A stretch of 64,000 nucleotides of DNA from the NCBI RefSeq assembly GCF_902635505.1, contig NC_045430.1, positions 110,225,925 to 110,289,924 of the forward strand, given 5' to 3'. The first letter of the stretch is position 1. The number at the start of each line of letters is the position of its first letter. The DNA is from Sarcophilus harrisii. Its lineage: Eukaryota; Chordata; Mammalia; Dasyuromorphia; Dasyuridae. This document shows, one piece after another, positions 1 to 11,300 of the stretch. The position numbers and the translations under genes are program-made. The notes under the pieces are model-generated. The model ran no database searches, had not been told where the DNA came from, and worked only from the letters and a program-made list of their open reading frames with translations.

Positions 1-474
1 GGATGGGGCCAGCACTCATGAATTGGCCACAGATGAAAATTCCCAACTACCTGAAGTCAGTGTATGAAGATGACTAGAAATTGAATATCTTTGGTTCAGT
101 GATAAAAATAAAAAAAACTACAAAAGTGTAACAATGAACAAAAAAAATACTGGGAGAAAAGAAAAAGAAGTGAGAAAGGAGAAAGAAAAGTGGAAGATAG
201 AGACAAAAGTAGATTAGAAGGGATAAATATCAAAGGTAGAATTTTCTGGAAGTAAAATGATCAATATTAGGAAAAAATATATTTTCAGTCCATATCTTAA
301 TGACTATTTTCCTGAACCATTAAAGGTTTATGGGAAGAACTTTGTGACATCACTGACCTCATTTCCCCAAGTAAATCTAGTCACGAGAGGATATCATTTG
401 GAAAACAGTACCCAGAGTTTATCTTTGGAGAATCAGTAGGTGCCCTACGTGTGTTCATTGGAGAGATCACATAC
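1..474. other. Sequence downstream of the D13 B exon
   Basis: AT-rich sequence with no recognisable exon or poly(A) site on the minus strand. It begins the next intron of the array; the exon that must follow lies outside the window. Confidence 0.6.
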
Positions 475-656
475 CTGAATGAAAGATTTGTTCCCAATGC
501 CCCAGGCCTTTGAATGCTTTCCCAAAGACTTGTACTTCGCACATAGTTAAGAGCTTTCCTTTGCCAGGAATGGTGATGGTCACATATCTTCCTTTCATTG
601 ACCCACAGGAGAAAGACTCAGTTTTTCCAGGTATCATGGCAGGAACAATAGCACAT
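475..656 (-). CDS. Exon B of FTL domain D13, short linker
   Basis: 182 bp, the shortest B exon. It encodes [32 protein letters not shown] and [13 protein letters not shown], then only [10 protein letters not shown] before the donor TTCAG|GTATGT. The S/T-rich linker found in the other domains is missing. It leaves in phase 1, so at least one more coding exon must lie beyond position 1. It could be another domain or a C-terminal tail. Confidence 0.87.
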
Positions 657-3600
657 CTGAATAGAAAATATATTTGTGAAGTTATTGCAATGAGAGAAAG
701 CAGAGTAAAAAGAGAGTCATAAGAAGGAGAGACTTCTATAGATAATAACCACCCATTCATTTTCATGAGATTTCTCTGGTTAAGATTTCTGCACCATTTA
801 TGCCCTGAAAATACTAAAAAGAATTTATTTTAATAAGGTCAATTTTTGAACATTTATGTAATGAACAGTTTATTCTCCTCCTTGACTATGACTCTAGCAT
901 CCTTCTTATTCCCCAACATGCACAACAACAGTGATCTTTGATGACACCTTCTTTTCTTCATTCTCCTCAGATTCCATTTTAATATGACCCATCAGTCATC
1001 CAGTCTATGAATCTGTAACACTAAAAGTAATTCTTTTATAAAGTATATTTGCAGATTGATTTTATATGACAACTCACATATTCCATGCTCTAGCCAACTT
1101 GGCTTCTATGTTGTTCCCTGTAAGTAACATTTCTTTCTCTCTTTGGGCTCCCTCCATGCCTGGAATGCTCATCTCCCTCCACTTCACTTTTAGTTCTCTT
1201 CAAACCTCAGTTCATTCCCTCCTATCTATATGAGGTTTTCCTCATGCTTCTAGTTAGTGTTCTTTTCCCCACCTTGAAAATTACTTTTGCATTTTCATAT
1301 TATTGCATAATATTGCATATTAGTCTGTGTACACATTAGTTTTCTCAAAGAATAAAAGCTTCCTGAGGACATTCAGTCAACTAGAATATATGAAGTGCTT
1401 ACTGAATGCCAGGACTATACTAGCACTGGGGATAAAAATAAAGGCAAAAAATTCTCAACAAAAACAACCCAAAAATCCCCAATCCTTACTTGAAAGTAAG
1501 GTTCACAGTCTAATGGGAGTGGGGATTACTTTATTTACTTTTTCTTTATATTGCTTTCACTTGACATAGTGCTTTGAACATTGTAGGCACTTACAAAATA
1601 TAAAAATATTTGTTGAATATATTGAACATCTTTGAATTGATTGAATTGAACATCTTTGTCCTTGTCTATCTATTCTTATTTAGGCACCATCTGAATACAA
1701 ACTTTGCTTATTTTATGACTTAAAATGGTATTATTGTCAAAACTCTTTTTTAGTTTTCATTTCCCCTCTAAGCCTTATATAATACATTTACTGGATTAAT
1801 CTTTTAAAAATTTATATCTATCTATATATGTATGTGCATATATTAATCAGCAAAAATCTACCTCTAAACCTAAGACAGTGCTCTGTACTTGAATATTTGT
1901 TGAATAATAAACATGTTCAAGTAGGGGGAGGGAAAATTTTTCTGAAGTCTTTGTAAATTTAATATCAATGGCATAATAGCTACATTCAATTTATTGTCTT
2001 GGATTCATGAAATGAGGAAATTTCAGAAAAACATACCTTCATACTCAAGTTATTTAGTACCTCAGAAAAAAGGGTTAAATACTTGATTTATATAGCTAAT
2101 TGATCCAATTCTTCATTCAGGTTGTTGCATCCTCAGGCTTCCTGGGAATTAAAAGTGGTTAGTAAATCATTTACCTGGGATTCAATCTGCTATCCAGATA
2201 TTGGGATTCTCCAACCAGGATCATGGCTCCATGCATCAGTTCAGAGCAACAATCTCTTCGGCTGGTGATTGACACGGATTCCACAGTATGTATTGAACCC
2301 AGATCTACCATCCACCATGGATCATTCTCTAGGTTAGTTTGCATACAAGAACCTTTTTTGAAGTCACTAAATAAAAATCCATCCACAGCTCTCTCCGGAG
2401 ACCCTAAAGGACTGAAGGTGCTAGACTGGAAGGCTGGTTTCCCCCTCGATACCAATGAATCTGAAAAGAAAAAAGAGATTGACATTGGTGATTGTGAATT
2501 AGCTGTGAGTCAGTAAGAAGGACAGATTCTTTTTAGCAGAAATAAGGTTTTGCATTCTTTACGTAAGGAAGAAAATGTAAGGAAAGAACTTTACAAAATG
2601 TTTATGTGCTTCCCAGCTAACAGCTGTTATGTTTGTGTATCAGACTTCAGTTTGGAACTTGATAAAGATTGCCATCCCTTCTCCACCATTAGAACCATTC
2701 CTTTCTTTGAGGGCCCAGCTACTTTCTGAAGCATTCCCTGATCCCCTAGCTGCAAATTATCTTTCATTTCTTGAATGTCTTGGACCCCCTCTTTTGGGGG
2801 ATTCGATGTATTTAGAATATGTGTATAATAATAACTTTTGCTTTTGTCTCATTTCCTGTTCTAGATTGTAAACTTATTGAGAATAGGAACTTTTACATCT
2901 TCATAAACCCAGATATAGATATTTTTAAGAACTAGAGGAAAGGATGTATTCAGAGAAATGTGTGCTTAAAAAGGGGGGGGCTGGTCATGTGGGGAGAGCA
3001 TTGGATTACAGGTCAATGGTCTGTGAACTTCATTCACATCCTTGCCATGTTAGAAGATGATAATTATAAGATTGAAGATTTAGAGTGAGAAGAGACCTTG
3101 AAGGTCCTCATAGAATATAGATGCACATAGAAGATAATGTCAAGAAACTAAGTTTCCTCTGAGGTAGGAATTGAACCCAGGTCCTGTGATTCCAAATCCA
3201 ATGTTTTCTACTCCCTACCATACTACCTCTATTATATTGTGCTGGTGTGACTCAGGAAAGGTAAGGTAAGTCCTTCTTCCCTCTTTGGTCTCCCTGAAAA
3301 GGATTCTCTGGGCAAAATGAGATGCAATGGGTCTTCTTGCCTCCTTCACCAGAGCTTTTGTTCTGGCATGGAGTCAAGTTAATATAATTGTGCATGTACC
3401 CAAGATAGGCTTTTGAAAGGTGAGATATGTTACTTCCTGAGTAGTGTCATTTTATTTCATCCAATGGCACTATTCGAGGTGATGGACAAAGACATGTCAC
3501 AGAGAAAAATGAATGAGTGTGTGTGTGTGTTAGTGAGAGTGAGAGAGACAGAGCAGAGATAGACAAAAAAAGACAGAGACAGAAAGAGAAAGATATAAGG

Positions 3601-5276
3601 ATGATGACTGATGATATTATGAGAGGAGGGAAATAATTTAGTACAGTACAAAGAGTGAATAGGAAGAAGTGAAGGAAAAAAAGTCCAAGAAATGGAAGGC
3701 AGAGAAATGTGAGTAAGAAGAAGAGAGGAAAAAAAATGAGAGGGGGAACTCATAACAGGATTCATATGGAAAACTAGATGAGGAAGAAAATCAAAGAGCA
3801 CTATGAAAAAATGAATGAAATTAGACTAGCTCTATTAGATTTCAAAATGTGCTTTACCAAGTTAAGGGTAGCAGATTAATATAAAAGCAAAAACAGATAG
3901 TTACTTTAGTCTCCAGGTTTGAAGTATCTCACTGTGACTATTGCTCTACAGGGGTCCTCAAACTTTTTAAATAGGGGGCCAGTTCACTGTCCCTCACACT
4001 GTTGGAGGGCCCGACTATGGTAAAAACAAAAATTTTGTTTTGTGGGCCTTTAAATAAAGAAACTTCATAGCCCTGGGTGAGGGGGATAAATGTCCTCAGC
4101 TGCCGCATCTGGCCCGCAGGCAGTAGTTTGAGGACCCCTGCTGGGCCTAGACCTTCATATGTTAATTCACCCCTGCCTGGAATAGTAGTCTCAGTTATGC
4201 TATTTTGATAATGGTGATCTGGTTTTAGAGATGGATTGATAATGTCCTGAGTTTTCCGTAGTCTTGCAGTATTAAATGTTCTGAAAGATCAAAACAAGTC
4301 AACTTTATATTTGGAGATTAGAAAATATAGCTTTGACAGAATGCCACAAGGAGAGATGGTTTTTATAGCCCCTTCAAAGTTTCTTCCTTTATGGCTGAAA
4401 TTCTTAGCACTTTTTATGTCATGGTCTCCCTTCATGGTGTGGAGAAGCTGAAAAATAAACATCTTCTCAAGATAATCTTCTTTAAATGTGTAAAATAAAA
4501 TGTATAGGATTAAAAAGAAAACCAATTATGCTGAAATACAGTTATAAAATAAAATAATAAGGTCACAGATCCCAAGTTAAGAACCCCGATTTAATTATAA
4601 TTACATTTTCAACCATGAGTGTTTTACAGTGCTTACAGATAATATTGTTTAAATTCCTCTAAGAAAATATACTTACTGGGTGAACTTATGGTATTGTGAG
4701 GCATGGCTGATGGAAGCTCAGAATTAGCTTTGAATGACAGGTGACCAGGAGGATTAGAATCTGATGATTTTCCAAAGACTCGAACTTCACATAGAGATAA
4801 TATTTTTCTTCTTCCTAGGTTAAAAATACTCACATATCTTCCTCGAATCATCCCACATTTGAAAATCTCTGATTTTTTATGATTCAAGGAGCCAATGACT
4901 GCACATCTAAAGGCAAATCATATTTGTATTTGTAAGGATGCTCATTTGCTTATTGAAAACAGCTTACAAAGAAATCAATAGAAGATGATTAGTTTCTGGT
5001 CCCACTTAATTTAAAATAGTTTCTTTTCTCCCTCCATTCCTTCTTCTTTTTGAGGTATTTGGAGTTAAATGACTTTTTCAGGGTCAGACAGCTAATAAAT
5101 GTCAAGTATCTGAAGCAGGATTTGAATTCAGAAATTCCTGACTCCAGGGCTGGTATGCTATCCATAATGCCATCCAGCTGCACCTGGATTTTATTTCAGA
5201 GCAACATTCAAAACTATTTATTTACTTGGAACAATAAAAAGGCTTGTTAAGAGGATATCACAGAAAAGAGAGAAAA

Positions 5277-5339
<63 letters not shown>

Positions 5340-8300
5340 ATCCAGAGTTTGAATCTATTACATAAATACAACTATAAAAAGTATTTTTACAAAAATAAAA
5401 GAGAATGTAACAATTACAGATCATTTAAAAAAAAGCACTTGTATATTAAGCTAAAATAATAAAACTTACAATACTACATAAATTTAGAGGTTTAATGCTC
5501 ATCCCATTAAGTCATGAAGGTGATACTTTTTAGAAATAGAAAAGCAATAATGAAATTCATCTGAAAGGGTAACAAGTCCAGGATCTCAAGGGAAGTAATG
5601 AGGAAAAATATAAATGAAAGGAGCAAGGCATTTAGACCTTAAATTATAGGATAAATAACACTTAAAAAAACTGAATAGCAGATCAGCAGAATGAACTAAT
5701 TAAGCAAGAAACTAACAACTAAAAATAATATTCAAGTACTGGATAAAATTGAATAATATTCAAGTACAAGGATATAAATTACTAGATGAAGGATTTTCTA
5801 TTTTACAAGAACTGCTAGAAAAACTTGAAAACAATTTGGCAAAAATTATATTTAGATCCAAAGTTTATACCCAGGCATCATAATAAGGTCCAAGTGGATA
5901 CTTTTCCTGCATATAAAAGGTCACATCACTAAAAAAATCAAAGGAGAATGAGGAAATATACTTTTTACATTGAGAATTAAGGAAAGAATTATTAAGAGAT
6001 TAATATCTTAGATAAGATATGGAAAAGATAATTATTATTATATAGAACTAAAACATTTGCATAAATAAACTATCAATTTGGTGAATTAGGTTATAAGTAA
6101 AATGTTTATCAAATTGATAAATGGTATGAAGAAGACATGGTTATCAATTATGCAAAATGTGGACATTATATAATTAATGGTGCTTGGGTGAATTCCATAG
6201 ATGCAAAGATTAAATAAGTCAAAGCTAAGAAAATGAAATTTAATATATGTATGTTTAAAGTCCTATATTTTGGGTTCAAGTAATCAATTATACAAATACA
6301 GAATGGAGAAAGAAAGTTTGGTTTATGCATAAAAGATGCAGGGTTTTTAGTGTCTTGTAAGCTTAATATGAACTATAGTATACTATTGTAACCTCCATAA
6401 TCCACACTCCAAAATCTCCAATTTAAAAAAAAAATGAGTTTACAGAATGAATGATCAAGACTCTTCAGTGAATATCCAGCTATTACTTTTAGGATGAACT
6501 ATAAACTCCTCAGCTCAGCATTTAAAATATTTGTCGAGTTGAATTTAGCCTGTATCTCCAAACTTATTTCATGTACCTGATAATCCAGTTCATCAGGAAT
6601 GCTTGCTGTTCCATAAAGCTGGCATTCCATCTCCTCTCTCTAAGACTTTGCACATAGTATCTAGTGGGCGGGGATGCCATCCTTGCTCACTTCAGCTTCT
6701 AAGAATCCTTAGTTTTTCCTAAAGCTCAATTCAGGTGACACCTTCTATGATAAACATTCCCTGAATTCCCTAACCTAGTGCTCTCTACCTCGCACACTGC
6801 CTTGTTCTTTGTTATTAGTTTATATATTATATAGCGCCAGGAGAACGTGTAGCCACCCCCCTTCCCCAACATTCTCCTCTCTGGCTCTTTCCTTACTGTG
6901 TGAATATAGGCTTCAGCTCCTGAGTGGGGAAGTTGTAAAATGAAGTAATAAGATTTAGCCCTTAGGGCAGAGAAATCTCAAATAGCAGGTGAGGTGCCTG
7001 GGCAGCTCAGTGAAGATAGTGCTACAATTGGAATCAGAAAGTGTGAATCCTATTAGAAACACTTACTGCCTGTGTGTCCCTGGAACAGTCACTTATTCTC
7101 ACTCAATCTCAGTTTCTTTATCTATATAATGAGGGTAATAATAACACTTACTTAGAGGACTGTAAGGTGAAAAGAGGAAAAATACACAGAACATTGTAAA
7201 CCCTAAGACACTATATGAATGTTATTTTTATTATATAACTTTTTATTTTTTATTTTATTATAAAAATGCCAAAGTCAGAGAGATGCAGAGACCACCCAAG
7301 ATAATGGGTTTCTCCTTTGCAAGACTAGACTGAATGAAGGTCACTCATCCTACACCATGATCAACTAGCTATAGAAACAACTTAGAAGTTCTAGCTCATG
7401 GTAAAGCATCATATGGGGAAAAATTTCCACACCTCTCCTTATCTTTCCATCTTATTTCCACATCTTTTATCCATTTTCCATTTTTTTATCTTATCCTTTC
7501 CCTTTCATAATATCACCTCATCCTTTCCTACTATCCATCCTCCTCTACCCATTTTACTTTCCATCCTCCCCAAATCTCCATCAAATTCATCATTATTCTT
7601 CCAATACCCTTCCTCTTCCAAATTTCTTTATATTTATTTTATCCCATCCACCACCCTTCCCCATCCCTCTCTTCTCTTCCTTTCCCTTTTTTCCCTTCCT
7701 CCTTTATTTTGATTGGATCCTCAAATCCTATCCAAATCCATGTATGGTTTAGTCAGTGCCATTATTATCCTATCAATCATCTTCATCCATTAAATTTGCC
7801 TTGATCTCGTCCATCTTATCAATCTCATCCTATTAATCATATCAGGTCTATCCATTCCTTATCTTCATCCCCAAGATTACAAGATCCTATCATATCCATT
7901 CTTTATCTTATCATTCATTTCCATAAATCAATTCAGGTCTAGTCCATCCAATTCTTATCCATCCTTGCAAGCTCTATGATAATATCCCATCATCCATCTA
8001 TCCGGTCCAACCTTGATCTATCAGGTCCTCAAGTAAATTTTCCAGGCCATCTTCTCCAAATCCATGATCGGCATCATCATATCCATCTTCAAAAGGTCCA
8101 GTCCATCCTCCATGAAGTCAATCATCCTCCATCCATCTATCTATATCAGGTTATACACCATCTAGGATTCATCATAATCTCATCTTCAAATCATAAGCTT
8201 CAGCTATCATTATTATATCATATTTATTTTTTCATCAAATCAAAGTCATCTATCAAATAATCGGTTTCCCTCAGATAATAATATCATCTATCCATCCATC

Positions 8301-11300
8301 CATCACATCTATCAATATCTATATCTCTTCCATCATCACATCTATCCAATCAATCTATCCATTCAAATCTATCATCCATCCATTCTCATCTATCCTCCAT
8401 CATCATCCATCCATTATCCTCCATCATCTATCCATCAATCTATCCATCCATCATCATCATCATCCTCCATCCTCTAACTTATATCCATCCATCCATCCAT
8501 CTATCATCCATCCATCCATCTATCATCCATCCATCCATCTATCCATCCATCCATCATATCTCCATCCATCTATCATCCATCCATCCATCTATCCATCCAT
8601 CCATCCATCCATCCATCCATCTATCTCCATCATCCATCCATCCATCTATCCATCCATCCATCTATCATCCATCCATCCATCCATCCATCCATCCATCCAT
8701 CTATCCTCCATCCATCCATCCATCCATCCATCATCCATCTATCCATCCATCTATCATCCATCCATCCATCTATCCATCCATCTATCATCCATCCATCCAT
8801 CCATCCATCCATCCATCTATCCATCCATATCCATCCATCCATCTATCATCCATCATCCATCCATCCATCCATCTATCATCCCATCCAATCCTCCATCATC
8901 TATCCATCCGTCCATCCATCTATCATCTTATCCTCCAATCTTCATCATCCCGGTCCTTCCATCCTCCGTATCGTCCGGTCCGTCCTCTATCATTTCCTAT
9001 CTCTCATCTCCGTCATCCATCCAGTCTTCATCGTCCGTCCATCCATGGTCAATCCGTCATTATCCCTCCGTCATATCGTCCTCCATCAATCTTCCGTCAT
9101 CCATCCATCCATCTTCCATCCGTCCTCAATCGTCATCCTCCGTCCATCACATCATCCAGTCCTTCATCATCATCCATCGTCATCACATCGTCGTCATCCC
9201 GGTCCAGTCACGTCCATCAATCCAATCCATCCGTATCATCCTCCGTCCGATCCGTTGTCTGTCATCTCATCCGGTCATGTAATCCCGTAATCCGCATCCG
9301 TCTTTAATCGCAATCCATCCGTCCATCCATTCAGTCAATCCAGTCCATCTCGTCCATCCGTCCATCTTAATCTTCATCATCCTTCGGTCCGTCCATCTTC
9401 CATCCGGCCATCCAGTCTCATCTGATCGTGTCTCGTCCATCCATCTAATCGTTCTTATCCGTCCTATCTTATCCTCCAGTCGGTCAGTCACATCTATCAT
9501 CCAGATCGTCATCCGTCATCAATCGATCCATCTGTCCGTCCATCTCCGTCCGTCTGTCAGGTCGGTCATCATCTATCCAGTCATCCAGTCCCGTCCAGTC
9601 CAAATCCGTCCAAATCCAGGTCAGTCCATCCATCCAGGTCCGTCTAAGTCCAGTCTCGTTCTGAATCCGTCTGTCCATTCTCTATCGGCGTCAGTCCGTC
9701 TGTCCGTCCTCGCAATCTCCAGTCTAGTCTCTGTCGTCCTCTATCAATCCAGTCCGTCTGTCCGGTCCGTCTGTCATCCAGGTCCATCCGGTCAAATCTC
9801 GGTTCGGTCCGTCGTCAATCTGTCCGGTCAATCTATCATCCATCCGCATTTCGATCCAAGGATTCGTCCTCTGATCCAGGTCAGTCATCTATCGATCATC
9901 CATCTCCAATCTCAGTCTCATCCTCAGTCATCAATCTGATCAAGTCCGTCCGGATCCGGTCTTATCGTCCGGTCCAGTCTATCCAATCCAGTCCGTCTAT
10001 CGGGTCGCGTCATCATCGTCTAGTCGGTCCAGGTCGGGTCAGTCATCAGTCTGTCATTCCAGTCCGTCAATCCATCCAGTCGCATCACGTCTAATCATCC
10101 AATCCGTCCAGTCCAGTCCAGTCCGTCCGTCCATCCGGTCACCGTCATCTATATCAGGTCGTCAAGTCCGATCTCGATATCCGTCTGTCCAGTCCATCCA
10201 TCCATCCAGGTCGGTCCAGTCGGTCGATCCGTCAGTCATCTATCAGGTCTTGATCCAGGTCAGGTCCAGTCTATCCATCAGTCATCGATCAGGTCCGGTC
10301 CAGATCTGATCGGTCATCTGATCACGATCGGTCCAGTCCATCTGTCAGGTCCAGTCGTCAGTTATCCAGGTCCAGGTCAATCATCATCCGGTCCCAGATC
10401 CATCATCTCCTCGATCACAGGTCCGTCCAGTCTGATCGGTCCATCCATCTTCATTCAGGTCCAATCGGGTCCGATCCAGATGGTCTATCGATCTCAGTCA
10501 GCATTATCGGTCTTCGTCCGGTCCAGGGTCCTCAGGGTCAAGGTCCAGGGGTCCATCTATCATCCAGTCCAGGTCGGTGTCTGATCGTCGTCAGTCCAGG
10601 TTCCGGTCAAGTCTGATCGTCCCGGTCAGTCAGTCAGGTCGTCCGGTCCATCCAAGGTCCATCTATCGGTCAGTCCGGTCCATCGATTCATCATCAGTCC
10701 ATCAATCTGATCCAGTCCAGGTCCAGGTCATCGGTCATCAGTTATCTCAGTCAATAGTCAGTCCATCTGGTCAGTCAGTCAGTCTTGTCCGGTCAGTCTT
10801 CAGTCCAATCCGGTCAGGTCTGATCAGATTGATCGTCAGATCCAGATCATCTAGTCGTCAGGTCATCTATCAGGTCCATTCAGTCAGTCGGTCATCCTCG
10901 TCTCCAAGGTCCATCCGGTCTGATCGATCATGATCCAGGGTCCAGTCCTCTTAGATCACAAGATTAATCGATCCAGGTCAGTCTGATCAGTCAGTCGGTC
11001 CAGTCTATATCCGGTCAGGTCTGATCAGTCCGGTCTGATCAGGTCCAGTCAGTCCAGGTCAGATTTCATCCTCCAATCCATCAGGTCTATCAGGTCCAGA
11101 TTAAGTCAGTCTAAATATCAGATCAAAGGTCAGTCCATCAATCGCATCACAGTCCGATCATTATCATCAGTTAAGTCATCGGTCCCAGGTCCGGTCCAGT
11201 CTATCCAGTCATCCATCATCCATCCATCATCAGTCCGTCCATCCATCCATCTTCGTCGATAATATCCATCATCCAATCATCTAGGTCAGTCGTCATCGTC

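Larger units (their letters stand above)
2461..4676 (-). other. Intron between D12 and D13
   Basis: 2.2 kb. It holds an L2-like 3' end (about 2670-2920), a SINE-like segment (about 3055-3240), a GT/GA simple repeat (3515-3600) and a hAT MITE (3949-4140). There is no type-1 domain here, which is why D13 stands alone. Confidence 0.6.

Noticed and set aside
2223-2516. Plus-strand frames antisense to lectin exons (also at 33847, 35358, 45909, 52124)
   Set aside because: They are shadows of the minus-strand exons; no splice or start context of their own.
5244-5459. Arg/Glu-repeat frame
   Set aside because: Translation of the (GA)n microsatellite.
8630-8842. Open frame of Trp-Met-Asp-Gly repeats on the minus strand
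   Set aside because: It is a translation of the (CCAT)n satellite; any frame through a stop-free tetranucleotide repeat stays open.
8280-8930. CRISPR-like regular repeats
   Set aside because: The unit is 4 bp with no unique spacers of constant length; it is a microsatellite in a eukaryotic genome.
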